Below, piece by piece: positions 45,019 through 53,888 of a DNA stretch of 64,000 bases (positions within the stretch are counted from its first letter, which is position 1; the number at the start of each line of letters is the position of its first letter). Position numbers and translations under genes: made by a program. Source of the DNA: Acuticoccus sp965213555 (lineage in GTDB: Bacteria; Pseudomonadota; Alphaproteobacteria; Rhizobiales; Amorphaceae). Below the pieces are notes generated by a model that had not been told where the DNA came from, made no database searches, and saw only the letters and a program-made list of their open reading frames with translations. The stretch covers positions 2,232,001 through 2,296,000 of the forward strand of contig NZ_OZ243890.1 of assembly GCF_965213555.1 (NCBI RefSeq). Direction: 5' to 3'.

Positions 45019-46158
45019 TCAGATCGACCGGGCGACGACTTCGCGCATGATCTCGTTGGTCCCCGCGTAGATCCGGTGCACCCGGCAGTTCTGCCATGCG
45101 CGAGCGATGGGGTAGTCCGCGATGTAGCCGTAGCCGCCGAACATCTGCAGGCACGTGTCGAGCACCTTCTGCTCCATCTCCGTCACCCAGAACTTTGCAG
45201 CGCAGACGGTAGGCACGTCGAGCTCGCCCCGGAGGTGCAGCTCGAGGCAGCGGTCGGTGTAGAGCCGCGCGACCTCGACGTCGGTCTTCACCTCGGCCAG
45301 CCGGAAGCGGATGTTCTGCAGGTTGAGGAGCGGCTTGCCGAACGCGTGACGCTCCTTCACGTAGTCCCGCGTCCACCCGTAGGCGGCCTCCATCACCGCG
45401 CAGGCGCGCAGGACGAGGATGAGCCGCTCCTGGGGCAGCTCCGTCATCAGGTACTTGAAGCCGCGGCCCTCCTCGCCGACGAGGTTGGACGGCGGCACGC
45501 GCACCTCGTCGAAGTAGAGCTCGGCGATGTCCTGGGACTTCTCGCCGATCTTCTCGAGCTTGTTGCCGCGCGAGAAGCCCTCGCGGTCGGTCTCCACGAG
45601 GACCAGGCTGATGCCCTTGGCGCCGAGCGAGGGGTCGGTCTTGCAGGCGACGAGCACGACGTCGGCGATCTCGCCGTTGCTGATGAACGTCTTGGAGCCG
45701 TTGATGACGAGCTCGTTGCCGTCGCGCCGGGCGTTGGTGCGGATGTTCTGGACGTCCGAGCCCGCGCCGGGCTCGGTCATCGCGATGGCGCCGATCGTCT
45801 CGCCGGACGCCATCTTCGGCAGCCACTCGCGCTTTTGGTCCTCGGTGCCGTAGTGCGCGACGTAGGGCGCCACGATGTCCGAGTGCAGCGCGAACCCGGG
45901 GCCAGCGCACAGCCGCTTCGCCGCCTCCTCGATGAGGACGGCGGCGGCACGGAAGTCGGCGCCTCCTCCGCCATACTCCTCGGGGGCCGTCGTCAGCAGC
46001 AACCCCTGCTCGCCCGCCTTGCGCCAGACCTCCCGGCTCACCTTGCCCTCGCGCTCCCACTCGCGCTGGTGGGGCACGACCTCGGTGTCGTAGAAGTTCG
46101 CCGCGGTGCGGCGGAACATCTCGTGTTCCGGCTCGTAGACGGTGCGTTCGCCCAGCAT
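45019..46158 (-). CDS. Acyl-CoA dehydrogenase
   Basis: This 379-residue FAD enzyme introduces a double bond into an acyl-CoA. It has the family signatures MTEPGAGSDVQNIRTNA and ISNGEIADVVLVACK, and the C-terminal QMFGGYGYIADYPIARAWQN and YAGTNEIMREV with a candidate catalytic glutamate. The ATG at 46158 follows AGGAGGG. It is the first gene of the minus-strand group with the nitroreductase, thiolase-like and DUF35 genes, and is divergent from the SDR gene. Confidence 0.93.
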   Translation of the reverse strand: MLGERTVYEPEHEMFRRTAANFYDTEVVPHQREWEREGKVSREVWRKAGEQGLLLTTAPEEYGGGGADFRAAAVLIEEAAKRLCAGPGFALHSDIVAPYVAHYGTEDQKREWLPKMASGETIGAIAMTEPGAGSDVQNIRTNARRDGNELVINGSKTFISNGEIADVVLVACKTDPSLGAKGISLVLVETDREGFSRGNKLEKIGEKSQDIAELYFDEVRVPPSNLVGEEGRGFKYLMTELPQERLILVLRACAVMEAAYGWTRDYVKERHAFGKPLLNLQNIRFRLAEVKTDVEVARLYTDRCLELHLRGELDVPTVCAAKFWVTEMEQKVLDTCLQMFGGYGYIADYPIARAWQNCRVHRIYAGTNEIMREVVARSI

Positions 46159-46288
46159 GTCGTCCCTCCTGTGCGCCACGACCGGCGCCGGCTCGGCCCG
46201 CTTGCACGGGCCCTGGCAGGATAGTACGCAGGTGTAATAAACCATGGGCGACGCGGCGTCACGGCCGCACGCGACGAACCCGGGATCC

Positions 46289-46303
46289 CCTCGTCGCACG
46301 AGG
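46289..46303. promoter_or_regulatory. Short dyad in the divergent acyl-CoA dehydrogenase/SDR promoter region
   Basis: A perfect inverted repeat CCTCGT-CGC-ACGAGG lies 20 bases upstream of the SDR start, in the 164-base divergent gap. It could be part of an operator. The evidence is the symmetry only. Confidence 0.3.
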
Positions 46304-46322
46304 CAACCCGTGAGGAGGGACT

Positions 46323-47246
46323 ATGGACGCGAGCGGGCTCCTCGCCGGCAAGGTGGCGCTCGTGACCGGCGCAGGCCGGGGCATCGGGCGCGAGATCGCG
46401 GTCATGCTCGCCGCGCACGGCGCCTCGGTCGTCGTCAACGACCTCGGCGGCGGCATGGCGGGCGGCGACGAGGCCGATCAGGCGCCCGCGCAGGAGGTTG
46501 TGGACGTCATCAAGGACGCGGGCGGCGAGGCGTCCGCCAACTTCGGCTCGGTCTCCGACTACGCGACGGCCGAGGCCATGGTCGAGCAGGCGGTGAGCGA
46601 CTTCGGCCGCATCGACATCGTGGTCAACAACGCGGGCATCCTGCGCGACGTCATCTTTCACAAGATGACGGAGGAGGACTGGGACGTCGTCATCAACGTC
46701 CACCTCAAGGGCTCGTTCAACACCAGCCGGGCGGCCGCGCCGCACTTCCGCGCCCAGCAGTCCGGCACCTACGTGCACTTCACGTCGACGTCCGGCCTCG
46801 TCGGCAACTTCGGACAGGCGAACTACTCCGCCGCCAAGCTCGGCATCGTCGGGCTGTCGAAGTCCATCGCCCTCGACATGCAGCGCTTCGGCGTGACGTC
46901 CAACTGCATCGCCCCATTCGCCTGGAGCCGCATGACGAGCTCGATCCCGGTGACGAGCGAGGCGGAGCGCGTGCGCGTGGAACGCATCAAGACGATGAAG
47001 CCGGAGAAGATCGCGACCGTCGTCACCGCGTTGTGCTCGGACGCGGCGAAGGACGTGACGGCGCAGATCTTCGGCGTGCGCACCAACGAGATCTACCTGA
47101 TGAGCCAGTCGCGCCCGGTGCGCTCGGTGCACACCGCCGAGGGGTGGACGCCGCAGAGCGTGCTCGACACCGTGTTCCCGGCGATGAAGGCGAGCTTCTA
47201 CGCCAACGATCGGTCGGGCGACGTGTTCAACTGGGACCCGATCTGA
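46323..47246 (+). CDS. Short-chain dehydrogenase, MFE-2/3-hydroxyacyl-CoA type
   Basis: This 307-residue SDR has the cofactor motif VTGAGRGIGREIA and NNAGILRDVIFHKMTEEDWD. The active-site serine lies in the TSTSGLVGNFGQ region and the catalytic pair in YSAAK. The long form, with NAGILRD and the C-terminal SFYANDRSGDVFNWDPI extension, resembles the dehydrogenase part of peroxisomal multifunctional enzyme type 2, which oxidises 3-hydroxyacyl-CoA. It leads a rightward group with a DUF35 and a thiolase gene. Confidence 0.88.
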   Translation: MDASGLLAGKVALVTGAGRGIGREIAVMLAAHGASVVVNDLGGGMAGGDEADQAPAQEVVDVIKDAGGEASANFGSVSDYATAEAMVEQAVSDFGRIDIVVNNAGILRDVIFHKMTEEDWDVVINVHLKGSFNTSRAAAPHFRAQQSGTYVHFTSTSGLVGNFGQANYSAAKLGIVGLSKSIALDMQRFGVTSNCIAPFAWSRMTSSIPVTSEAERVRVERIKTMKPEKIATVVTALCSDAAKDVTAQIFGVRTNEIYLMSQSRPVRSVHTAEGWTPQSVLDTVFPAMKASFYANDRSGDVFNWDPI

Positions 47247-47280
47247 GGCGTCGGGCTCCGGTCCACCATGCGGCGAGGGT

Positions 47281-47365
47281 CGCCCGGCGGGCCGGACGCG
47301 TCAACGGCTGCGCCGTCCTCCGCTTCGCTCCGGCCCTTCGGGTGACCCGTCCAGCCCGCCGGGCG
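47281..47365. repeat. Intergenic inverted repeat with long loop
   Basis: Two 23-base arms (47281-47303 and 47343-47365) pair with two mismatches. The 39-base loop contains CGCTTCGCTC, as does the hairpin at 42706-42772. It lies between the SDR and DUF35 genes on the same strand, so it may reduce read-through or protect the mRNA end. Confidence 0.65.
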
Positions 47366-47480
47366 ATGGCATGCGCATGACGGCTCCGGAGGAACGACCG
47401 GAGGTTATGACAGGGTCCCGACTCTCCAAAGGAACATGGAGGGGACGGGTTCGGCGTCACAGCGATACGGAGGGGACGCG

Positions 47481-47891
47481 ATGTCCGACAGGATCATGCC
47501 GACGCCGACGCCGGAGACGGCGCACTTCTGGGAGGGGACGCGCGCCGGCGAGCTACGGCTGCAGCGTTGCGCGCCCGAGGGGCACGTCTACTTTCCGCCG
47601 CGACCGTTCTGCCCCAAGTGCGGCTCGCGCGACGTCGCCGTGTTCGCTGCCTCGGGGCGCGGCACGCTGCACAGCTACATCATCAACCACATGAAGGCGC
47701 CCGGGATGGAGCCGCCCTTCGTGGTCGCCGTCGTCGAGCTCGACGAGGGGCCGCGCATGATGGCGAACATCATGGAGGTCGCGCCGTCGCACGAGGCGCT
47801 CGAGCTCGACATGCCGCTCGAAGTGACCTTCGAGCGGCTGTCCGACGAGATCGCCCTGCCCCAGTTCAAGCCCGCCGGAGGCGCGGCATGA
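47481..47891 (+). CDS. DUF35 OB-fold zinc-ribbon protein (thiolase partner 2)
   Basis: This 136-residue protein has the zinc ribbon (LQRCAPEGH and FCPKCGSRDV) and OB-fold (GRGTLHSYIINHMKAPGMEP, VVAVVELDEGPRMMANI) of DUF35 proteins. The ATG at 47481 has GGAGGGG eight bases upstream. Its stop overlaps the start of the following thiolase gene (ATGA), consistent with an obligate complex. Confidence 0.87.
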   Translation: MSDRIMPTPTPETAHFWEGTRAGELRLQRCAPEGHVYFPPRPFCPKCGSRDVAVFAASGRGTLHSYIINHMKAPGMEPPFVVAVVELDEGPRMMANIMEVAPSHEALELDMPLEVTFERLSDEIALPQFKPAGGAA

Positions 47892-49027
47892 CGCCGAACT
47901 CGTGCGCCATCGTCGGCGCCGCCGAGACCACCGAGCTCGGCAAGCTCCCCCACATGGCGCAGCTCAACCTCCATGCCGACGCCGCGCTCAACGCGCTCGC
48001 CGACTGCGGTCTCACCATCCGCGACGTCGACGGCATCGCCACCGCCGGCCACGACGCGGTGGAGGTCGCGCAGTACCTCGGGCTCGAGCCGACCTGGATG
48101 GACGGCACCTCCGTGGGCGGCTGCTCCTTCATGGTCCACGTGCGCCATGCGGTGGCGGCGCTCGAGGCGGGGCTGTGCTCCGTCGCCCTCATCACCCACG
48201 GGGAGAGCGGCAGGAGCCGCGTCGGCCAGCTCGGTCGGCCGGTTTTTCCCTCGCTCCACCAGGTGCAGTTCGAGCAGCCCTACGGCGTCACCGTGCCGCC
48301 AACCCGCTTCACGCTGCCCGTCATGCGCATGATGAAGGACACCGGGCTGACGTTGGAGCAGCTCGCCATGGTCGCCGTGGTGCAGCGCGAGTGGGCCTCG
48401 CACCATCCGCGCGCATCCATGCGCGACCCGATCACCGTGGACGACGTCCTGTCCTCCAAGATGATCTGCGACCCGTTCCGCCTCCTCATGTGCTGCCTCG
48501 TCACCGACGGCGGCGGCGCGCTCGTCCTCACCCGGGCGGACCGCGCCAAGGACATGGACACGAGGCCGGTCTACGTCCGCGGCGTCGGCGAGAGCTGCGA
48601 GGGGACGATGATCTCGCAGATGGAGGACTTCACGTCCTCGCGTGCGTTCCGCGTGTCCGGCCGGCTCGCCTTCGAGAGCGCCGGCATCACCCACGACGAC
48701 GTCGACCACCTGATGATCTACGACGCGTTCGCCCACCTGCCGATCTACGGGCTGGAGGACCTCGGCTTCGTCGGCCGCGGCGAGGCGGGCGCCTTCATCG
48801 CCGACGGCAACACGCGGCCCGGCGGCAGGCTGCCGCTCAACACCAACGGCGGCGGGCTCTCCTACATGCACTCCGGGATGTACGGCATGTACGCGCTGCA
48901 GGAGAGCGTGCGGCAGATGCGCGGCACTTCCCCGGCGCAGGTGGAGGGGGCAAAGGTGTCCGTCTGCCACGGCGTCGGCGGCATGTTCGCCGCCTCCGGC
49001 ACGGTGGTGATGACGAACGTCGCGTGA
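47888..49027 (+). CDS. Thiolase-superfamily protein (SCP2 type) retaining the cysteine
   Basis: This 379-residue thiolase-like protein keeps Cys79 in VGGCSFMVHVRHA at the nucleophile position, unlike the other two thiolase-like proteins here. Other features are ASMRDPITVDDVLSSKMICD, CCLVTDGGGALVLTRADRAK, MIYDAFAHLPIYGLEDLGF, LNTNGGGLSYMHSGM and VCHGVGGMFAASG. The partner is the overlapping upstream DUF35 gene. It converges with the TRAP gene dctM, three bases away. Confidence 0.9.
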   Translation: MTPNSCAIVGAAETTELGKLPHMAQLNLHADAALNALADCGLTIRDVDGIATAGHDAVEVAQYLGLEPTWMDGTSVGGCSFMVHVRHAVAALEAGLCSVALITHGESGRSRVGQLGRPVFPSLHQVQFEQPYGVTVPPTRFTLPVMRMMKDTGLTLEQLAMVAVVQREWASHHPRASMRDPITVDDVLSSKMICDPFRLLMCCLVTDGGGALVLTRADRAKDMDTRPVYVRGVGESCEGTMISQMEDFTSSRAFRVSGRLAFESAGITHDDVDHLMIYDAFAHLPIYGLEDLGFVGRGEAGAFIADGNTRPGGRLPLNTNGGGLSYMHSGMYGMYALQESVRQMRGTSPAQVEGAKVSVCHGVGGMFAASGTVVMTNVA

Positions 49028-49030
49028 CGC

Positions 49031-50338
49031 TCAGCCCATCAGGGCAGGGAGCCACAGCGAGAGCTGCGGCCAAGTGATCAGCATCGCCATGATGACCGCC
49101 TCGCAGGCGAGGAACCAAGCGACGCCACGGAAGATCGTGGCGAGCGGCACGGCGTCGCCTACGACGCCCTTCACGACGTAGACGTTGATGCCGACGGGCG
49201 GCGTGAGGAGGCCGATCTCGATCAGCTTGACCACGATGACGCCGATCCAGATGAGGTCGACGCCCGCCGCCTTGAACGCGGGCAGGAAGACCGGCAGCGT
49301 CAGGAGCATCAGCCCGATCGGGTCGAGGAACATGCCGAGCACGACGTAGACGGCGCTCATGGCGAGGACGAGCTCGATGGGGCCGAGCTGGTACTGGGTG
49401 ACGAGCTCGGCGATGAAGCGCGGCACGCCGGCCATCGCGAGGAAGCGCGTCAGGAACACCGCGCCGACGGCGAGGAAGAACAGCGAGGCGGTGGTGACGA
49501 GCGCCTCCGAGACGGAGTGGCGCACCGCCCCGAGGGTGAGCCGCCCCTGGACGAGGGCGATGAGGAACGCGAAGAAGGCGCCGAGCGCGCCGGCCTCGGT
49601 GGGCGTCGCGACGCCGGCGTAGATCGAGCCGATGACGAACAGGATGAGGAGTGGCAGCGGCCACACCTTGAGGAGCGCCGCCCACTTCTCCCGCGACGCC
49701 GCGGTGATGTCGATGCGCGGCGCGAGCGCCGGGTTCGCGACGCACCGCGCGACGATCATCACGGTGTAGATCGCCGCCGTCAGGAGGCCCGGGATGATGC
49801 CGGCGATGAGGAGTGCCCCCACCGACTGCTGGGTGAACCAGCCGTAGATCACGAACGCGATGGACGGCGGGATGAGCGCGCCGAGCGTGCCGGCCGCCGC
49901 GACGGTGCCCGTGGCGAGCGCCTTGTCGTAGCCATAGCGCAGCATCTCGGGGATCGCGAGGCGGCCGACGGCGGCGGCGGTGGCGAGGGACGAGCCGGAT
50001 GCGGCCGCAAACCCGGCGGCGGTGAAGTTGGTCGCCACCGCGAGCCCGCCGGGCAGCCGGTTCAGCCACAGCCGGGCGGCGGTGTAGAGGCTCGCGGTCA
50101 GCCCGGTGTGGAAGGCGACCGCTCCCATCAGGAGGAACATCGGCACCGCCGACAGCTCCCACGAGGCGGCGAAGTCGAAGGGCAGCGAGCCCACCATGCC
50201 GAGCGCGGCCTGGGGCCCGCGCACCATCATCACGCCGAGGAACGACACGCCGCCGAGGGCGAACGCGATGGGGACGCGCAGCGCGAGGAGGACGAGGATC
50301 AGCCCGACCCCGAGCCCGCCGATGGTGAGCTTCTCCAC
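49031..50338 (-). CDS. TRAP transporter large permease (DctM type)
   Basis: This 435-residue integral membrane protein has about twelve helices and the DctM hallmarks: TAAGFAAASGSSLATAAAVG, IPPSIAFVIYGWFTQQSVGA, GIIPGLLTAAIY, FLDPIGLMLLTLPVFLPAF and GLLTPPVGINVYVVKG. It uses an ion gradient to import the ligand delivered by the binding protein. The start is a GTG, six bases after dctQ. It is the last gene of an acyl-CoA ligase-dctP-dctQ-dctM operon. Confidence 0.95.
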   Translation of the reverse strand: MEKLTIGGLGVGLILVLLALRVPIAFALGGVSFLGVMMVRGPQAALGMVGSLPFDFAASWELSAVPMFLLMGAVAFHTGLTASLYTAARLWLNRLPGGLAVATNFTAAGFAAASGSSLATAAAVGRLAIPEMLRYGYDKALATGTVAAAGTLGALIPPSIAFVIYGWFTQQSVGALLIAGIIPGLLTAAIYTVMIVARCVANPALAPRIDITAASREKWAALLKVWPLPLLILFVIGSIYAGVATPTEAGALGAFFAFLIALVQGRLTLGAVRHSVSEALVTTASLFFLAVGAVFLTRFLAMAGVPRFIAELVTQYQLGPIELVLAMSAVYVVLGMFLDPIGLMLLTLPVFLPAFKAAGVDLIWIGVIVVKLIEIGLLTPPVGINVYVVKGVVGDAVPLATIFRGVAWFLACEAVIMAMLITWPQLSLWLPALMG

Positions 50339-50344
50339 CCGCGC

Positions 50345-50872
50345 TCAGCCCGGCGCGGCGTCTAGGAGGGGACCCCTGCCGGTGACGGCACGGGCCACGC
50401 TGTCGATGGTGTGGAGCACGAGGAAGGCGAGCATCAGCGCGCAGCCGACGGGGAAGAACCAGCGCGCGGGCCACACCTGCATGTTCCAGGTGGCGGTCTC
50501 CCAGACCTCGCCGACGGCAGTCATGTGCTGCGCCTCCGCGGACCCGCGCCACACCAGCGCACCGACGTAGAGCATGCCGACGACGCCGCCGAACGCCTCC
50601 ACCGCCGCGAGCCGGCGCGGCGCAAGGTCCTGGGTGAACAGCTCCACCACGATGTGGCCCCGCCGCTTGGTGACGAGGCCGAGCGGCAGGTAGACCAGCG
50701 CCACCATGTAGTAGCTCGACACGGTCTCGAGCGTCGCCGGGATGGGCGCGTTCGCGAGGTGCTTGAGGATCACGTCGAAGGCGATCTGCAGCATCATGAG
50801 GAGCATGATCGCCCCGGCGGTGATCGCCGAGGCGTTGGCGAGCCAGCCGGCGAGGCGCGCGACGGCGCTCAC
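50345..50872 (-). CDS. TRAP transporter small permease (DctQ type)
   Basis: This 175-residue protein has four hydrophobic helices and the DctQ pattern (ITAGAIMLLMMLQIAFDVIL, YYMVALVYLPLGLVTKRRGH, VELF). It forms the membrane complex with DctM. The GTG start is four bases after the dctP stop. Confidence 0.92.
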   Translation of the reverse strand: MSAVARLAGWLANASAITAGAIMLLMMLQIAFDVILKHLANAPIPATLETVSSYYMVALVYLPLGLVTKRRGHIVVELFTQDLAPRRLAAVEAFGGVVGMLYVGALVWRGSAEAQHMTAVGEVWETATWNMQVWPARWFFPVGCALMLAFLVLHTIDSVARAVTGRGPLLDAAPG

Positions 50873-50876
50873 GGCG

Positions 50877-51983
50877 TCAGTCGAGCTTCGAGTAGATCTC
50901 GTCCCACAGCGCCTGCCGGTAGGCCTCCTTGTCGTCGCCGACCTCGGCCACGATGGCGCGCCACTTGTCGACGTTCTCGCGCATCGTCGCGGCGACGTCC
51001 TCCATCGCCTCGACGCCGGAAGCCTCGCCGTCGGCGATCGCCTTGTCGTACTCGCTGGCGCGCTCCTCCTCGAGCGAGGCCATCAGCGCCTCGCTGCCCG
51101 GCGCGATCTCCACGCCCGTCGTCTGGAGCGCCGCATCGCTCTCCTCGACGTTGGCGAACACGACGTCCGCGACGAGGCCCGGCAGGTTCTCGTAGATCGC
51201 CGCGCGCTCCTCCTCGGACAGGTCGCTCCAGACGTCGGCGTTCATGTTGAAGATCTGCGAGCCCATGTAGGCGCCGAGGGGCGCGTCGAGCACCGAGCGG
51301 ATGACGTCCTTGAGGTTGTAGTCGTTGAGCCAGGAGGCGGAGCCGACGGTGCAGTCCGCCTGTCCGCGCTGCAGCGCCTCGTACATCTCCGACGTGGTGA
51401 TGGAGACCGGCGTCGCGCCCCAGCTCTGCACGAGCTCGCCCATGCGGGACGTGGCGCGGATCTTCTTGCCGGCGACGTCCTCCACGGACGTCACCGGGCT
51501 CGTGCACATCAGGTAGTAGATGCCGGTGGAGTACCAGGCGAGCGGCTCGATGTTGTTGCGAGTGTACTCCTCCCGGCAGGCGTCGCAGCCGACGAGCATC
51601 GTGTCGTTGAAGGCGGCGGCGAACACCTTGGGGTCGTCGGCGAGGACCATCATCGACGTGAGCGCGGCGGACAGCGGGATGTCGCTCTTCACGTACACCG
51701 GCGTGATCTGCGCGGAATCAGCGACGTAGTCGCTGACGACCTTGAGCATCTCCTTTGCGCCGCCCATGGACCCGCCGACGAACAGCTCGTAGTCCAGCGA
51801 TCCGTCCGTCGCCTCACGCAGCCGGTCGAAGAAGGGCGTGAGCCCTGCGGTGTGGTTGACGTGCGCCGCCGGTATGGGGCTCGCGTAGGTGAGGTCGCGC
51901 GCCGCGGCGGGCGCGGCGGCAGCGACCGCGGCGATCGCCATGGCCGCGGCGACGCGGCGTCCTACAGCGTTGGTGAAGCCCAT
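50877..51983 (-). CDS. TRAP transporter substrate-binding protein (DctP type) with CxxC
   Basis: This 368-residue periplasmic binding protein has a signal peptide (about 1-29, ending AAAPAAARD) and DctP features: DLTYASPIPAAHVNHTAGLT, GKKIRATSRMGELVQSWG with the conserved ligand-binding arginine, EMYEALQRGQADC and MNADVWSDLSEEER. A CxxC pair (C133, C136 in VGCDACREEY) is shared with the second DctP protein of this window. The ligand is probably a carboxylate. I chose ATG 51983 behind GGGAGG. Confidence 0.93.
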   Translation of the reverse strand: MGFTNAVGRRVAAAMAIAAVAAAAPAAARDLTYASPIPAAHVNHTAGLTPFFDRLREATDGSLDYELFVGGSMGGAKEMLKVVSDYVADSAQITPVYVKSDIPLSAALTSMMVLADDPKVFAAAFNDTMLVGCDACREEYTRNNIEPLAWYSTGIYYLMCTSPVTSVEDVAGKKIRATSRMGELVQSWGATPVSITTSEMYEALQRGQADCTVGSASWLNDYNLKDVIRSVLDAPLGAYMGSQIFNMNADVWSDLSEEERAAIYENLPGLVADVVFANVEESDAALQTTGVEIAPGSEALMASLEEERASEYDKAIADGEASGVEAMEDVAATMRENVDKWRAIVAEVGDDKEAYRQALWDEIYSKLD

Positions 51984-52096
51984 GGTCGTCCTCCCGCGTG
52001 TATGTTGCCGCCGCGCGGGCCTTCGCCCGCGGGCGGACCGCGAGGCGAACATGCCGTCCCGGACGAGTCAATTCGGGCCCGAAGTTTGCGCCGTAG

Positions 52097-53680
52097 TCAG
52101 ATGCGGCGTGCGCCCTGCGGCCAGTACGCGTCGCGCAGCACCTTCTTGTAAAGCTTGCCGTTCTCCGCCCGGGGAAGCGCGTCGACGATGTCCACCGAGC
52201 GTGGGCACTTCACGCGGCTGAGGCGCCCGCGGCACCAACCGATGAGCTCGTCGGCGAGCCCCGCCTCGCCGAGGTGGTCCGGGCGCGGCTGGACCACCGC
52301 CTTGACCTCCTCGCCGAAGTCCTCGTTGGGCACGCCGAACACGGCGACGTCCTCCACCTTCGGATGGGTGATCAGCGTCCCCTCGATCTCGGCCGGGTAG
52401 ATGTTCACCCCGCCGGAGACGATCATGAACGTCTTGCGGTCGGTGAGGAACAGGTAGCCGTCCGCGTCGAGGTGGCCGACGTCGCCCAAGGTCGACCAGC
52501 CATGCCGGTTGCGCGAGCCCGCCGTCTTCTGCGGATCGTTGTGGTACTCGAAGGTGGGCCCGCCCTCGAAGTAGACCGTGCCCTCGGTGCCGACGGGGAC
52601 CTCGTCGCCCTCGTCGTCGCAGATCCTCAGGCGGCCGACCTGCGCGCGGCCGACGGACCCGGGCTTCTTGAGCCACTCGTGGCTGTCGAGGCACACGTAG
52701 CCGTTCCCCTCCGAGCCCGCGTAGTACTCGTGGATGATCGGTCCCCACCACGCGATCATGCGGCGCTTGACCTCGATGGGGCAGGGCGCGGCGGCATGGA
52801 TCGCGATCCTGAGGCTCGATACGTCCGCCGCGGCGCGCTCCGCCTCCGGCAGCCGAAGGAGGCGCACGAAGTGCGTCGGCACCCACTGGCTGTGGGTCGG
52901 GCGGTGCTCCTCGATGATTTTTAGCGCGCGCGAGGCGTCGAACCGGTCGACCATGACGATCGACCCGCCGAAGCGCAGCACGCGCAGCGAGCATACGAGC
53001 GGCGCGGCGTGGTAGAGCGGGGCGGGGTGGAAGTACACCGTCCCCTCGTCGACGCCGTAGAGCTTCGCCCAATGGTTGTAGCCGGCCGAGGATGTGCCGA
53101 ACGCGACATCCGGCATCGGCCTCAGGACCCCCTTCGGGCGGCCCGTTGTGCCGGAGGAGTAAAGCATCTCGACGCCCTCGGCCTGATCGGCGATGGGCGT
53201 CGTGGGCTGCTCGGCGAGCGCAGCGGAAAGGTCGCGGAAGCCCCCGACCGGGGTGCCCAGCATGAAGCGGTTCGCTGCGGGAAGGTCCGGCACCTCGACC
53301 TCAGTGACGACGTCGGCGTTGCGCGCGCTGGTGAACAGCGCCTTCGCGCCGGAGTCGGCGAGGATGTAGGCGACCTCGGCCGTGGTGAGGTGCGTCGCGA
53401 TGGCGGTGACGCGCAGGCCGGACCGCTGCGCGCCCCAGAAGAGCGGCAGGAGCTCGATGCGGTTCTCCATGAAGACGGCGCAGCGCTCGCCGCGTCGGAG
53501 CCCGCAGGCGCGTAGGAGGTTGGCGGCGCGGTTCGACAGCGCCTCGACGTCCGCGAAGCTCAGCCGCTCTCCGGTGGGGGCGAAGTGGATGGCGGTTCGA
53601 TCCGGCGTCTTCGCCGCATGGGTGCCGATGTGGCACGCCTCCTCAGGGACCGCGTCGGCGCTCGTGTCGACGCCCGTCAT
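52097..53680 (-). CDS. AMP-forming acyl-CoA synthetase
   Basis: This 527-residue ANL-family ligase has the P-loop YSSGTTGRPKGVLRP, the aromatic gate region FHPAPLYHAAPL, EYYAGSEGNGY (A5 motif), the hinge LTDRKTFMIVSGGVNIYPAE and the lysine in ENGKLYKK. It would activate a carboxylic acid to its CoA thioester. The ATG at 53680 follows GGGAGG. It precedes dctP by 113 bases on the same strand, so import and activation of one substrate may be coupled. The substrate is unknown. Confidence 0.92.
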   Translation of the reverse strand: MTGVDTSADAVPEEACHIGTHAAKTPDRTAIHFAPTGERLSFADVEALSNRAANLLRACGLRRGERCAVFMENRIELLPLFWGAQRSGLRVTAIATHLTTAEVAYILADSGAKALFTSARNADVVTEVEVPDLPAANRFMLGTPVGGFRDLSAALAEQPTTPIADQAEGVEMLYSSGTTGRPKGVLRPMPDVAFGTSSAGYNHWAKLYGVDEGTVYFHPAPLYHAAPLVCSLRVLRFGGSIVMVDRFDASRALKIIEEHRPTHSQWVPTHFVRLLRLPEAERAAADVSSLRIAIHAAAPCPIEVKRRMIAWWGPIIHEYYAGSEGNGYVCLDSHEWLKKPGSVGRAQVGRLRICDDEGDEVPVGTEGTVYFEGGPTFEYHNDPQKTAGSRNRHGWSTLGDVGHLDADGYLFLTDRKTFMIVSGGVNIYPAEIEGTLITHPKVEDVAVFGVPNEDFGEEVKAVVQPRPDHLGEAGLADELIGWCRGRLSRVKCPRSVDIVDALPRAENGKLYKKVLRDAYWPQGARRI

Positions 53681-53727
53681 GTCAGCCTCCCGGCGCTCAT
53701 TGTTGTTCCTCCGAGCTCCACGATCGA

Positions 53728-53801
53728 GGCTGGGACCGTGCAGCGTCGCGCGAAAGTGAAACGCCTTTTCACCCTGGCGGGCAACTGCTAGCGTCCCAGC
53801 C
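53728..53801. promoter_or_regulatory. Nested co-centred inverted repeats in a divergent promoter
   Basis: Outer arms GGCTGGGAC (53728-53736) and GTCCCAGCC (53793-53801) are perfect and share a centre (about 53764) with an inner dyad GTGAAA-N5-TTTCAC (53756-53772). The element lies in the middle of the 208-base gap between the divergent AMP-forming and NDP-forming ligase genes. This suggests a shared operator for both operons. Confidence 0.55.
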
Positions 53802-53888
53802 CTCGGCTCACACAAGAAACGACAACCGCCGCGTGAAGATCGCCCTCGCATCCCGCTTACGACCGCCGGACATGTCGAGCCGGTCACG

